Source of the DNA: Flammeovirgaceae bacterium
GTDB lineage: Bacteria; Bacteroidota; Bacteroidia; Cytophagales; Cyclobacteriaceae
Length of the DNA: 64,000 bases
Direction of reading: 5' to 3'
NCBI GenBank assembly: GCA_021298015.1
Contig: JAJTGY010000010.1
Coordinates: 1 to 64,000, forward strand
Below, in pieces: positions 1 to 10,750 of this stretch. Under the pieces are notes generated by a model. The model worked only from the letters and a program-made list of their open reading frames with translations, searched no databases and had not been told where the DNA came from. Within the stretch, counting starts at the first letter, position 1; each line of letters starts with the position of its first letter. A program made the translations under genes and the position numbers.

Positions 1-78
1 ATGAAACGAAGGGAATGGTTTACAGGACTCTGGATGAATGTCAATTCCTTTACGACACCATTGAGTTTTACTTTCTAA
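1..78 (+). CDS. possible 3' end of a CDS entering from the left edge (ends ...NSFTTPLSFTF*)
   Basis: Frame 1 is open from base 1 to TAA at 76-78; terminal Phe would suit an outer-membrane barrel. Very short, so tentative. Confidence 0.2.
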   Translation: MKRREWFTGLWMNVNSFTTPLSFTF

Positions 79-121
79 TGACAATTCCGGGTTAATTTGA
101 ATCAGTAAGGTACCCAACTGC

Positions 122-2101
122 CTACTTGATATCAAACTCGGCCAGTTCCTCTTCCAATTTAAAGACACTAACAGCCAACGGAGGCATTTCAATCGTTATC
201 GAATAATTCCGATTATGGTATTTGACGGGCGTGGTATACAACAAACCCTGATTCAGCACCCCACTTCCGCCATATTTCAGATTGTCGGAATTGAAAACTT
301 CTTTCCAGGCGCCCCGGAGGTCGACCCCCAGGCGGTAGTGGTGATGGCCTTGTGGCGTGAAATTGCAAACAACCAGCAGGGCATCTTTCGAGTCATCCGC
401 TTTTCGCAAGAAAACGAGTACGCTGTTATCGCGGTCGTTATAATCAACCCACTCAAACCCCTGTCCGCTGAAGGGATACTTGTAAAGTGCGGGCTCTGCC
501 TTGTACAACGCATTCAGGTCTTTCACCGCCTGCTGCACACCGCGATGGTAGGCATGATCCAGCAAGTGCCAATCCAAACTGCGGTCATGGTTCCACTCGC
601 CCGACTGCCCAAATTCACCGCCCATAAACAGCAACTTAGTGCCGGGGTGAGTGAACATATAGCCAAACATTGTTCGCAAATTGGCAAATTTATTCCATTC
701 ATCGCCCGGCATGCGACCCAAGAGGGAACCTTTTCCGTGCACCACTTCATCATGCGAAAAGGGCAGCATAAAGTTTTCTGTAAACGCATAAATAATACTG
801 AAGGTGACATCGTTTTGATGATACCTCCGGTAAATGGAATCCCGCTTAAAATATTTAAGGGTGTCGTGCATCCAGCCCATCATCCACTTTTGCCCGAAAC
901 CCAGACCGCCTGCATACGTTGGTCTTGATACACCGGCAAAAGCGGTTGATTCTTCCGCGATCGTTATGGCATCCGGAAACTCTCCGTACACAACCTCATT
1001 AAACTCCTTCAAAAAGCTAATTGCCTCTAAATTCTCGTTGCCGCCATATTCATTGGGAACCCACTCATCAGCCTTTCGTGAATAATCGAGATACAACATG
1101 GAGGCCACCGCATCGACACGAAGCCCGTCAATATGAAATTTGTCGAGCCAATAAACTGCATTACTAATCAGGAATGAGCGAACTTCATTACGGCCATAGT
1201 TATAAATATAGCTGCTCCAATCGGGGTGAAACCCCTTACGCGGGTCGGCATGCTCGAACAAATGAGTGCCATCGAAATTATACAGGCCATGTGCATCACC
1301 CGGAAAATGAGAAGGCACCCAATCGAGGATGACCCCTATGCCGGCCTGATGGAAAGCGTCTACCAACTCCATAAACTCCTGGGGAGAGCCGTATCGGCTG
1401 CTGGGCGCAAAGTATCCGGTCAGTTGATACCCCCATGATCCAAAGAAAGGATGCTCCATGACCGGCAAAAACTCGACATGCGTAAACCCCATCTCCTTCA
1501 CGTAGTAGACCAATTCCGTTGCCAATTCCCGGTAGCTTAACGATCGATTATTATCCTCCACCTTCCTTCGCCAGCTGCCTATGTGTACCTCGTACACCGA
1601 AATTGCCTTTTGATGGTCACTATTCCGTTTCCGTTGATCCATCCAGGTATCATCCTTCCACTCATATTGGAGATCCCACGTGATACTGGCCGTTTTGGGA
1701 GGCGTTTCGGAGAATACACCAAACGGATCAGCTTTTTCAAGGTACTCGCCCGTGTTGGAGAAAATAGCATACTTATACACTTCGCCATGTCCAACATCCT
1801 TAAAAAATCCTTCCCAAATACCCGACTCATCCCAGCGCGGATTCAACTTGTGCTGATGATTACTCCAGTAGTTAAAATTTCCGATCACCGAAACAGCCTG
1901 GGCGTTGGGCGCCCACACGGCAAAAAAGGTGCCACGCTCGCCCTTGTAATCCATCGGGTGTGACCCCAGCTTTTCGTACAAACGAAAATGCTTACCGGAC
2001 CTGAAAAGATGAATATCAAAATCCGTGATCAGGCTTGGTGATTCCCAAACATCATCCGTCTTTTTAATTTCCTCTGCCTTCTTCGATGTCTTTTTTCCCA
2101 T
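122..2101 (-). CDS. glgB: 1,4-alpha-glucan branching enzyme (GH13)
   Basis: 659 aa; CBM48-like N-terminus (GTFFAVWAPNAQAVSVIGNFNYW), GLRVDAVASMLYLDYSR, FMLPFSHDEVVHGKGSL, MGGEFGQ. Confidence 0.96.
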   Translation of the reverse strand: MGKKTSKKAEEIKKTDDVWESPSLITDFDIHLFRSGKHFRLYEKLGSHPMDYKGERGTFFAVWAPNAQAVSVIGNFNYWSNHQHKLNPRWDESGIWEGFFKDVGHGEVYKYAIFSNTGEYLEKADPFGVFSETPPKTASITWDLQYEWKDDTWMDQRKRNSDHQKAISVYEVHIGSWRRKVEDNNRSLSYRELATELVYYVKEMGFTHVEFLPVMEHPFFGSWGYQLTGYFAPSSRYGSPQEFMELVDAFHQAGIGVILDWVPSHFPGDAHGLYNFDGTHLFEHADPRKGFHPDWSSYIYNYGRNEVRSFLISNAVYWLDKFHIDGLRVDAVASMLYLDYSRKADEWVPNEYGGNENLEAISFLKEFNEVVYGEFPDAITIAEESTAFAGVSRPTYAGGLGFGQKWMMGWMHDTLKYFKRDSIYRRYHQNDVTFSIIYAFTENFMLPFSHDEVVHGKGSLLGRMPGDEWNKFANLRTMFGYMFTHPGTKLLFMGGEFGQSGEWNHDRSLDWHLLDHAYHRGVQQAVKDLNALYKAEPALYKYPFSGQGFEWVDYNDRDNSVLVFLRKADDSKDALLVVCNFTPQGHHHYRLGVDLRGAWKEVFNSDNLKYGGSGVLNQGLLYTTPVKYHNRNYSITIEMPPLAVSVFKLEEELAEFDIK

Positions 2102-2118
2102 GATGGCGAATTAGTTGT

Positions 2119-5100
2119 TCACTTCTTTTTTCGTTCTTCTTTTGCCAAAAAATAGCGGCTCATGTGATAATGAATGCCCCGGAGTGGAATCGCTACCCAA
2201 TCGGGTCGGCCGTTCAACTCATACCCCAGTTCGTAAATGGCTTTTTCAATCAGGTAAGTACGAATGAGCACTTCGTTTTCCAGGGCCAGGTCTTTATCCC
2301 ACCCCATACGTTCCATGTAGGCGCCCATATAAAAGCGGCTCACGTAGTGTTGCCACTGCTCGGCCCATTGCTCCAGAAACTCCATATCCTGTGCCCGATA
2401 GTTTTCATTGAGCAAAATCTTGCCAAAAGCGGCATAATGGAAAGAACGCATCATGCCCGCGACATCTTTAAGGGGATTCTTTTTCAATCTTCGTTCGCTG
2501 AAGCTAAAGCCTGGTTCGCCTTCAAAATCAATGATCACAAAATCCTTGCCCGTAAATAATACTTGACCCAGGTGATAATCACCATGGATGCGCGTTTTGA
2601 TGGCCTGGATGCGCGTGGTATAAATTTCACTGAAGCACTCCAAAATGCTATCCTCCAGCGCTAACACTTTTTCGGCCAACTCCCGGGTCTCTGCATTCAG
2701 CTTGGACAACGAATTCGATAACAGCCGCAATCGGTCCTTGGCCAGCTTTCGCAGTGACGAGTACAGCGAGCGCTGATAATTCGGAGTGAAATACTCGGGA
2801 GAGAAGGCCGGGTTGGCCGAATCCGAGGCCAGCGCCAGATGCATTTCAGCCGTGCGCTGCCCCAGGCGAACCACGCGTTCATAAAAACCACGCCCTACCA
2901 ATTCCTGAATCATTTCGGGCGCATCTTCAAAATGAATAGCCGAACGGTTCAACAGTTTAGGCACTTTTTCTTTACGGGCTTTTTCCAGTGCCCGCTCATA
3001 AAAACGTCCCACCGAATCAATCGTCATGCCCCAGGCATCTCCCTGATTATCGACCTTCTCTTGTAACAGTCCGAATACGTAGGTCTTCCCTTCAATGTCC
3101 CGGTACTCGACACTGCCCGCATACTTAGGTGAATTGCGGAAGCTCGTGCTCTCGGACAAAAACCGTACAATCTCCAGGTCGGGATTAATCTCTTTCTCGA
3201 TCTTTCGATAAAATTTGAAAAAATACTGATCGTTATAGATGATGGCCGTATTGCTCTGGTCGGCTTTCAAAATCTTCGAGTCAATGTGATCGACATTTAT
3301 CTTCGAGTAAACGCTCGAGTTGAACTCCAGTGTTCCCTCCTGATCTTTTAAGCGAAGTTTCTTTTCCATACTGCTAAGCATGAAATCCCGAAAACTGCGC
3401 ACATAACTGCTGTCCACCACAAATCCCGTCTTGCCCTGAACTTCAGCCCGGCACACTACACTTTGCGCAGTGTACTCGCCCTTGTCAAAAATCGTATCTG
3501 TGGGCACAAAGCATATTGGCAGGAAGTATAGCTCCGGCAGGCGCTGCACATAGTGGACTTCAATAATGGTCAGGTAATGCGTATCGCCATCTACCTTCAC
3601 CGGTACCACCTTGTGCACCGCCAGCTTACTGATCACCTTGGCTTTGCCCCCAAACCAGCGGCACTTGCGCATAAACGGCTGAAAGATTTTTCGTTCCAGC
3701 ACGCGCACTTCGTTGTAGTTGTTAAAGAGCTTCTCCCAGCTGGAATCGGTCTTCAACAGCTGCAATTCGCCACCCTCCTGCGCTTGGTCCTTCCTCTCGG
3801 TATCATCTACCTGAAACCAGAAATAGCCGTAGGGCCCGATCGTAATAGGGTACTCACCCGCTTCAACACTGCGGAAGCGATTCTGACTGAATACTTCGGT
3901 AATATCACAGTCTTTAAAATCCCGAAGAGCCAGCATGGTAGACTGCGAAAACTGCGACAAATTGGCCACGACAATAACCCGCTGCCCGTCATTTGAACGG
4001 GCAAAGCAAAGTACCTTGGCATTCGAACTGTCGATGAATTTCATATCTCCCCGGCCGAAAATATTCAGCCGTTTGCGCATGGCCAGTACACCTTTTACCC
4101 ACCACAACAGAGAAGACGAGTTTTCCTCCTGCGCCACCACGTTCACCGACTCGTACCGGTACACCGGATCTGAGATAATCGGCAGATACAATTTTTGTGG
4201 ATTAGCGGCAGAGAAGCCTGCGTTGATGTTCATGTTCCACTGCATGGGGGTGCGCACGCCATAGCGGTCACCCAGATACACATTATCCCCCATTCCAATT
4301 TCGTCCCCGTAGTACATTACCGGAGTGCCCGGTAAGGAAAAAAGGATGGTGTAAAGTAATTCAATTTTTCTCCGATCGTTTGCCATCAGAGGCGCCAGTC
4401 GCCTGCGAATACCAATGTTGCGTTTGTTATTCGGGTCCGAAGCGTAGGCTTTGAATAGATAATCTTTTTCCTCTTCCGTCACCATCTCCAATCCAATCTC
4501 ATCGTGATTGCGAAGAAAAATGGCCCACTGACAATTCTCCGGTGTTTCGGGTGTTTGCTCAATAATATCAGTGATCGGGTAGCTATCTTCCGTTCGAAGG
4601 GCCAGGAATAACCGGGGCATCAACGGATAATGAAAATTCATGTGGCATTCCTGCCCATCGCCAAAGTAAGCCGCAGCATCTTCGGGCCATAAGTTTGCCT
4701 CGGCCAGTAATACGCGATCGTCATAGTGCTTGTCGATGTGGCTGCGCAGCTTTTTCAAAAACGCGTGTGTCTGAGGCAGGTTCTCGCAGTTGGTGCCCTC
4801 CTCTTCAAAGAGAAAAGGAACGGATGACAACCGGAATCCATCTACGCCCAACTTCATCCAGAAGTCGGCCACCTTAATCATCTCAAACTGCACCTCCGGA
4901 TTTTCATAATTCAATTCCGGTTGATGCCGATAGAAGCGGTGCCAGTAATACGCCCGGGCCTCCTGATCCCAACTCCAGTTACCGGATTCATCATCAGAAA
5001 AGATGATGCGCGCTTGTTTATAACGATCAGGAGTTTCACTCCAAACGTAATAATCTTTAAAGCGGGAACCCGCCCTGGCTTTCCGCGACTTCTGGAACCA

Positions 5101-5442
5101 GGGGTGCTGGTCAGACGTGTGGTTGAGCACCAGTTCCGTCACCACTTTAAAACCCCGCTTGTGGGCCTCCTTCAAAAATGCCTTGAAATCACTCAGCGTG
5201 CCATAGTCCGGATGGATATCACAATAATCCGTAACATCAAAACCATCGTCCTTGAGGGGTGACGGGTAGAACGGCAGCAGCCAGATTGTGTTGATGCCCA
5301 GATCTTCGAGATAATCCAGTTTCTGAATCAACCCTGGAAAATCGCCAATACCATCACCATTGCTGTCAAAAAAAGCCCTAACGCTCACCTCGTAGATGAC
5401 GGCATCTTTATACCACAACGATTCACTTTTTAAAGCTGGCAT
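2119..5442 (-). CDS. treS: trehalose synthase / maltokinase fusion (TreS-Mak)
   Basis: 1107 aa; N-terminal GH13 TreS (WYKDAVIYEVSVRAFFDSNGDGIGDFPGL, GVDGFRLSSVPFLFEEEGTNCENLP); C-terminal maltokinase-like half (CRWFGGKAKVISKL, RIHGDYHLGQVLFTGKDFVIIDFEGEP). Confidence 0.95.
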   Translation of the reverse strand: MPALKSESLWYKDAVIYEVSVRAFFDSNGDGIGDFPGLIQKLDYLEDLGINTIWLLPFYPSPLKDDGFDVTDYCDIHPDYGTLSDFKAFLKEAHKRGFKVVTELVLNHTSDQHPWFQKSRKARAGSRFKDYYVWSETPDRYKQARIIFSDDESGNWSWDQEARAYYWHRFYRHQPELNYENPEVQFEMIKVADFWMKLGVDGFRLSSVPFLFEEEGTNCENLPQTHAFLKKLRSHIDKHYDDRVLLAEANLWPEDAAAYFGDGQECHMNFHYPLMPRLFLALRTEDSYPITDIIEQTPETPENCQWAIFLRNHDEIGLEMVTEEEKDYLFKAYASDPNNKRNIGIRRRLAPLMANDRRKIELLYTILFSLPGTPVMYYGDEIGMGDNVYLGDRYGVRTPMQWNMNINAGFSAANPQKLYLPIISDPVYRYESVNVVAQEENSSSLLWWVKGVLAMRKRLNIFGRGDMKFIDSSNAKVLCFARSNDGQRVIVVANLSQFSQSTMLALRDFKDCDITEVFSQNRFRSVEAGEYPITIGPYGYFWFQVDDTERKDQAQEGGELQLLKTDSSWEKLFNNYNEVRVLERKIFQPFMRKCRWFGGKAKVISKLAVHKVVPVKVDGDTHYLTIIEVHYVQRLPELYFLPICFVPTDTIFDKGEYTAQSVVCRAEVQGKTGFVVDSSYVRSFRDFMLSSMEKKLRLKDQEGTLEFNSSVYSKINVDHIDSKILKADQSNTAIIYNDQYFFKFYRKIEKEINPDLEIVRFLSESTSFRNSPKYAGSVEYRDIEGKTYVFGLLQEKVDNQGDAWGMTIDSVGRFYERALEKARKEKVPKLLNRSAIHFEDAPEMIQELVGRGFYERVVRLGQRTAEMHLALASDSANPAFSPEYFTPNYQRSLYSSLRKLAKDRLRLLSNSLSKLNAETRELAEKVLALEDSILECFSEIYTTRIQAIKTRIHGDYHLGQVLFTGKDFVIIDFEGEPGFSFSERRLKKNPLKDVAGMMRSFHYAAFGKILLNENYRAQDMEFLEQWAEQWQHYVSRFYMGAYMERMGWDKDLALENEVLIRTYLIEKAIYELGYELNGRPDWVAIPLRGIHYHMSRYFLAKEERKKK

Positions 5443-5444
5443 AT

Positions 5445-7388
5445 TTACATGTTCGATTCATGAATCTCAACTTTGAACAAATGAAACGGCAACTTATGCG
5501 GATTCAACTCCACAAAATTCCAGTCCTGCGTCCAGGTGTACTGCTCATGACTAACCAGGTCATGCAATTTGAGGTTGACTTTGTCGCCAAGCCGAAGTAC
5601 ATCCCGGGGCACCTGAACATATCCGCTTTGCGTGTTATTCGGGTCCATCGTGCACACACACAAAATAATATTCTTCAAATCATCCGTAGCCTTTACATAA
5701 GCCATTATGTTTCCGTTCTCAATAGTACAAAAACGGATATTCCAGGTGGATTGCAAGGCCTCATTCTCCTTCCGCGCGCGGTTGACCAGGCTGATGATGT
5801 CCGTCATCCGGTTGGTGCGTTTCCAGTCGTAGTGGCGCACCTCGTATTTCTCCGAATTCAGATACTCTTCCTTGCCTTCCACCGGCACGTTTTCATTGAA
5901 TTCGTAAGAGGGGCCATACATACCGTAGTTACTGGATAGCGTTGCCGCCAGAAAGTAACGAATGATAAAACTGTTCTCACCCGCATACTGCAGGTGATAC
6001 GGTAAAATGTCTGGTGTATTAGGCCAAAAGTTGGGCCGGAAGAAATTGCGCGAAGGACCATTTACCAGTTGATCCATGTACTCGATCAATTCGCCTTTGG
6101 TGGGCCGCCACGTGAAATACGTGTAACCCTGCTGAAATCCTACTTTGGCGAGTGCAGCCATCACCTTCGGGCGAGTAAAGGCTTCCGAGAGGAAAATAAC
6201 ATCGGGATACTTTGCATTGACTTCGCCAATAACCCACTCCCAAAACCGAAAGGCCTTGGTGTGCGGGTTGTCAACCCGGAAAATGGAAACCCCTTGCTCA
6301 ATCCAGAAGACAAAAATGGAATGCAGTTCGTCCCACAGGTTCTTCCAGTCGTCTGATTCGAAATTGAACGGATATATATCCTGATACTTTTTCGGGGGAT
6401 TCTCGGCATACTGAATGCTGCCATCGGGGCGCACTTTAAACCAGTTGGGGTGCTGCTTCACGTAAGGGTGATCGGGTGCGCATTGAAAGGCAATATCCAT
6501 CGCGATCTCAATTCCCATTTTTTTCGCCTCTTTCACCAGGGTGCGAAAATCCTCCAACGTGCCCAGTTCCGGATGCACCGATTTATGTCCTCCCTCCTCA
6601 CTACCGATTGCCCAGGGCGAGCCGGGCTCGCCCGGTTGCGCGTTCACATTATTGTTTTTCCCCTTCCGGTTGACTTTACCTATCGGGTGAATGGGCGGAA
6701 AATACAACACATCGAAACCCATAGCCGCCACGCGGGGCAGCAGCTTCTGACAGTCTTTAAATGTACCGTGCTTACCCGGTTGCAGCGAGGCCGACCGGGG
6801 AAAAAACTCATACCAACTGCTGAACAACGCCTTCTGGCGTTCAACCAAGATCTCATACGGGTACTCGATTGTGGTCTCATGCTCTTTTAACGGATAGTCA
6901 TGCACGATCTCAGCAAAGGACTTCGAAAGGACCGTTTCCACGGACTCCTGGTGCCGTTCCGTATCCTCCAGTTTCTTGGCGAGCAAGAGCAGATCTTTGT
7001 TCGTGGTGCCTGCCAACTGACGCAACATCAGGGCGCCCTCACGCAACTCCAGGGAGACTTCCACATTGGCCTTAGCTTTCTTCACAATGCCGTCAAACCA
7101 GGTTTCGAAGTGATCAACCCAGGCGTGGATCGTGAACTCGCAAATGCCTTGCTCGGTCACGTAGAAAGATCCGAGCCACTCATCATTACTCAAATGCCGG
7201 AGCGGAAGAATGGTCCAGTTTTTTCTGCCCTGCATGCGATACAACAGTTGGGCGCGCACGTGGTCGTGCCCATCGCCAAAGATGTGGGCCGTAACGTCTA
7301 CACGTTCACCCACCGTGCGTTTTGCCCGATAGATGCCGCCATCTACCACCGGTTGCACATGCTCAATAATCACTCGTTGCTTGCTCAT
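5445..7388 (-). CDS. glgE: alpha-1,4-glucan:maltose-1-phosphate maltosyltransferase
   Basis: 647 aa; GlgE signatures (WYEFFPRSA, DVLYFPPIHPIGKVNRKGKNN, IFRVDNPHTKAFRFWEW, FLSEAFTRPKVM). Confidence 0.95.
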   Translation of the reverse strand: MSKQRVIIEHVQPVVDGGIYRAKRTVGERVDVTAHIFGDGHDHVRAQLLYRMQGRKNWTILPLRHLSNDEWLGSFYVTEQGICEFTIHAWVDHFETWFDGIVKKAKANVEVSLELREGALMLRQLAGTTNKDLLLLAKKLEDTERHQESVETVLSKSFAEIVHDYPLKEHETTIEYPYEILVERQKALFSSWYEFFPRSASLQPGKHGTFKDCQKLLPRVAAMGFDVLYFPPIHPIGKVNRKGKNNNVNAQPGEPGSPWAIGSEEGGHKSVHPELGTLEDFRTLVKEAKKMGIEIAMDIAFQCAPDHPYVKQHPNWFKVRPDGSIQYAENPPKKYQDIYPFNFESDDWKNLWDELHSIFVFWIEQGVSIFRVDNPHTKAFRFWEWVIGEVNAKYPDVIFLSEAFTRPKVMAALAKVGFQQGYTYFTWRPTKGELIEYMDQLVNGPSRNFFRPNFWPNTPDILPYHLQYAGENSFIIRYFLAATLSSNYGMYGPSYEFNENVPVEGKEEYLNSEKYEVRHYDWKRTNRMTDIISLVNRARKENEALQSTWNIRFCTIENGNIMAYVKATDDLKNIILCVCTMDPNNTQSGYVQVPRDVLRLGDKVNLKLHDLVSHEQYTWTQDWNFVELNPHKLPFHLFKVEIHESNM

Positions 7389-7394
7389 AGTCGT

Positions 7395-8942
7395 TTACTC
7401 CATAATAATGGTCCCCCAGGCGGGCAATCGTATTTCATTTTCGCGTTTCACAGCTGCTTTTCGGCTGTCATAAATAATTTCTGAAAATCCAGGAGGTAAC
7501 GCGAACGTAACTTCCACATCCGACACGTTGTTCATCACCAAAAGCTGCTCGCCTTCGAATGCCCTCACGTAACTCACCACCTCGCCTATCGAAATGCCGG
7601 GTTCCTCCAATGTGCCGTAGGTGAGCACTGGGTGGGCATTGCGTAAGGCGATCAATTCGCGATAAAATTCAAACAAGCTGTTCGGGTCGCCCTTTTGTCT
7701 GGCGAACGGCACCACGGTTTGATCTGTCGAGTATTGAGGCACTTCCCATCGCGTCTCAACGAGGGACTTACCTGCTTCATCCCACAGAAACGGCTCACGA
7801 ATGAACTCATCCGGCTTTTGGCCGAGCATTCCGATTTCTTCGCCATAGTAGATGTAGGGAGTGCCTGGAAAGGTAAGCTGAATAGCAGCTGCCACCCGCG
7901 CCTTGTCCACGTTGCCACCCAACTCGCTTAATGTGCGGTTTTGGTCGTGATTGCGAATGAACGTGGCATCAATGTAGTCGCCCCCAGACGCTTCCGTGTA
8001 AAGACCTACAATACTTTTGTATTTACTAACGAGCCCAAGCGTGTCAAAGCCGGCATTGACCGTGCGAATGATGGAAATCCCCAGCTCGAAGTTGAAAAGT
8101 GCCGGCAGGCCCTTCAGGTATGGAGCCACCTCGTGAGGAGCACCTTCCGTATACACCTCGCCCACGAGATAGACGTCCTTCTTGAGTTTCTGCATCTCGG
8201 TTCGAAACCAAACCCAAAACGCATGATTATCCTGAGCGCGGTCGGTGGGATAGATATGTTTTGCGGCATCGAGCCGGAAACCATCAACATTCATTTCCTG
8301 AAGCCAATAACGGCCAATATCTACAAACTCCTCGCGCACCCGGGGATTATCAAAATTCAGATCGGGCATGCCACCCCAGAAGTAACCGTAATAGTGTTCG
8401 GCCGCGCTGTCACCATTTGGCGCGTGCCACTGCGTGATGTTATCAGAGTCCAGCTGAACTTCCTTTTTGGCAATTTCATCAGCTACCGAATCTTTGTCGG
8501 CCCATACGTAATAATCTCGGTAAGGACCTTGAGGATCTTTCAGTGCCGCCTGGAACCAAGGATGGTCAGAGCCGGTGTGATTCAAGATGAGATCGACCAA
8601 CACCCGTATGCCGCGCTGGTGCGCCTCGTTGACAAATGTTTTGAAATCATCCGGAGTGCCATATTCCGGATCAATACTCTTGTAATCCACCACATCATAC
8701 TTGTGATAGGTGGGCGACTTCATGATCGGCATAAGCCACACGCCTCCAATGCCCAACTCTTCCAGATAATCAAGTTTAGAGGTGAGTCCCTTCAGGTCGC
8801 CAATACCATCGCCATTGCCATCCGCGAAAGCGCGTACAAAAATCTCGTAGTTCACCCCGTGCGGCCATTGTGCAACTCGTTTCGGCTGAGGCTGGCAGGC
8901 AATCATCAGTAGAGCCGTAAAAAAACAAAGGCCGCGTATCAT
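7395..8942 (-). CDS. alpha-amylase family (GH13) lipoprotein
   Basis: 515 aa; lipobox-like LLMIACQP; YEIFVRAFADGNGDGIGDLKGLTSKLDYL, VDGFRLDAAKHIY, IRNHDQNR. Start overlaps the upstream stop (TAATG). Confidence 0.9.
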   Translation of the reverse strand: MIRGLCFFTALLMIACQPQPKRVAQWPHGVNYEIFVRAFADGNGDGIGDLKGLTSKLDYLEELGIGGVWLMPIMKSPTYHKYDVVDYKSIDPEYGTPDDFKTFVNEAHQRGIRVLVDLILNHTGSDHPWFQAALKDPQGPYRDYYVWADKDSVADEIAKKEVQLDSDNITQWHAPNGDSAAEHYYGYFWGGMPDLNFDNPRVREEFVDIGRYWLQEMNVDGFRLDAAKHIYPTDRAQDNHAFWVWFRTEMQKLKKDVYLVGEVYTEGAPHEVAPYLKGLPALFNFELGISIIRTVNAGFDTLGLVSKYKSIVGLYTEASGGDYIDATFIRNHDQNRTLSELGGNVDKARVAAAIQLTFPGTPYIYYGEEIGMLGQKPDEFIREPFLWDEAGKSLVETRWEVPQYSTDQTVVPFARQKGDPNSLFEFYRELIALRNAHPVLTYGTLEEPGISIGEVVSYVRAFEGEQLLVMNNVSDVEVTFALPPGFSEIIYDSRKAAVKRENEIRLPAWGTIIME

Positions 8943-10738
8943 TACTTCAGCTTAAAAATAAACGCGCTGTAAGCCGGCACTTCGAACCTGGCGGTGCGAG
9001 CGCGGTCGAAGCCTATGTCGGCTCCGCTACGCAGTAAGTCACGGCCTACATATTCTCGCTCACCTTGCCATTGCAGCAGGCCCGCTACGTCATCCGGAAT
9101 GTTGATCGCAATGGGTAATTTTTTGTCGGCAAAATTTGAAACGATCAGCAGCTTTTCATCACCAGCAAAACGAACAAAGGCATGCACCATTTGCGGAATA
9201 TTTCCCTGACCGATATTGTGGACGGTAACATCGGCATAGCCGCCCGAAGTAATCGCGGGGTTGTCCCGGGCCAGGGTGAGGATGTCTCCATAGAACTGGC
9301 GTAAGGACTTTTGTTCATCGCTCAAACGGCCACCATCAAAGGCGCCCCCGTTTACCCATTTCTGCAATTCCGGAACTCCCCAATAATCAAACATGGTGGT
9401 GCGCCCATCATCGCCCTGAAAACCTTCGTTGCCCAGGCCGGGCTCCCCCACTTCTTGTCCGAAGTAGATCATCATGGGCCCCTGATCAATAGTTGCACTT
9501 ACCACGGCAGCCGGGATGGCCTTGAACGGATCACCGGCAAAGAAGCGGGAAGCAAAACGCTGCTCGTCATGATTCTCCAAAAAGTGCAGCATGTTGTGAT
9601 TGATGCCTTGAAGGCTTTGCTGAATACCGGCTATGTGTTGGGTGGCCGACTGGCCATTTACCAATAACCGAAGCGTGTCGTACAATTGCACTTTGTCATA
9701 CAGAAAATCAAACCGACCAGTTTGGATATAATTTCGATACTGATCCGGGTTGTAGATCTCGGCAATAAACACGATGGCCGGATTAACAGCCTTCACCTGC
9801 GGTATCGCCCACTGCCAGAATTCCACCGGCACCATTTCGGCCATATCGCAACGAAAGCCATCCACGTTCTTACCCGCCCAATACACCAGGATGTCCTTCA
9901 TCTTCACCCACGTATCGGGTACCGGGTCAAAGTAGTTTTTGCGACCTCCCTGAATGTCAACTCCGTAGTTGAGTTTAACGGTTTCAAACCATTCATTCAC
10001 CCCCGGAGCGGGTGTAAACTGATCGTTCCCCGTGACTTTAGCTGGCGTCTCGGTATACGGGCCGGACACGACCAGGTCGGGCGGCAGCCGGTGATCGCGT
10101 GGCGACTGAAATGAGGTGCCCGGCAGGTAATAGAAATTGTTGGTCGGCTTAAACGCAGCGTTCGCGTCATCGCCTTCACCCAGATCTTTAACTCCGGCCG
10201 GTTTAGCATCGGAGTGGTATTGCCTGGCCACGTGATTGGGAACGAAATCGATGATCACCTTCAAGCCTTCCGCATGAGTGCGCTCGACCAGCGCTTCGAA
10301 TTCTTTCATCCGGTTCGGCACATCATCGGCCAGATCAGGGTTGATATCATAATAGTCTTTGATGGCGTACGGTGAGCCTGCCCTGCCTTTGACCACCGCG
10401 GGATGGTCAGTCGGGATACCGAAACGGGAGTAATCGGTCATGAGAGCATGTTCAATCACGCCAGTGTACCACACGTGGGTAACACCCAATTGCTTGATGC
10501 CCTGCAGCGCTTTGGTATTGATGTGACTGAATTTGCCGACACCGTTTTCCTCCAGTGTACCAAAGGTTTTGTTGGTGGCGTTGGTATTTCCAAACAGGCG
10601 CGTCATCATTTGGTAGACGATCACCTTTTGTTGGGCTGGGGGTGTCATGGGTGAATCCGGAATTTTGTCCTTAGGTGGCTGGCAGGCCGTGAGCGCCAGC
10701 AGTACAATCGAAATCGGTAGGCCAAACCTCATAAGCAA
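8942..10738 (-). CDS. alpha-amylase family (GH13) lipoprotein
   Basis: 598 aa; lipobox-like LLALTACQP; VIIDFVPNHVAR, VDGFRCDMAEMVP, FLENHDEQRF. Confidence 0.9.
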   Translation of the reverse strand: MLMRFGLPISIVLLALTACQPPKDKIPDSPMTPPAQQKVIVYQMMTRLFGNTNATNKTFGTLEENGVGKFSHINTKALQGIKQLGVTHVWYTGVIEHALMTDYSRFGIPTDHPAVVKGRAGSPYAIKDYYDINPDLADDVPNRMKEFEALVERTHAEGLKVIIDFVPNHVARQYHSDAKPAGVKDLGEGDDANAAFKPTNNFYYLPGTSFQSPRDHRLPPDLVVSGPYTETPAKVTGNDQFTPAPGVNEWFETVKLNYGVDIQGGRKNYFDPVPDTWVKMKDILVYWAGKNVDGFRCDMAEMVPVEFWQWAIPQVKAVNPAIVFIAEIYNPDQYRNYIQTGRFDFLYDKVQLYDTLRLLVNGQSATQHIAGIQQSLQGINHNMLHFLENHDEQRFASRFFAGDPFKAIPAAVVSATIDQGPMMIYFGQEVGEPGLGNEGFQGDDGRTTMFDYWGVPELQKWVNGGAFDGGRLSDEQKSLRQFYGDILTLARDNPAITSGGYADVTVHNIGQGNIPQMVHAFVRFAGDEKLLIVSNFADKKLPIAINIPDDVAGLLQWQGEREYVGRDLLRSGADIGFDRARTARFEVPAYSAFIFKLK

Positions 10739-10750
10739 AGCGCAAAACGA

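Noticed and set aside
7941-8912. 323-aa plus-strand ORF
   Set aside because: Lies antisense within the clear GH13 amylase gene; composition looks like a shadow ORF, with no recognisable domain.
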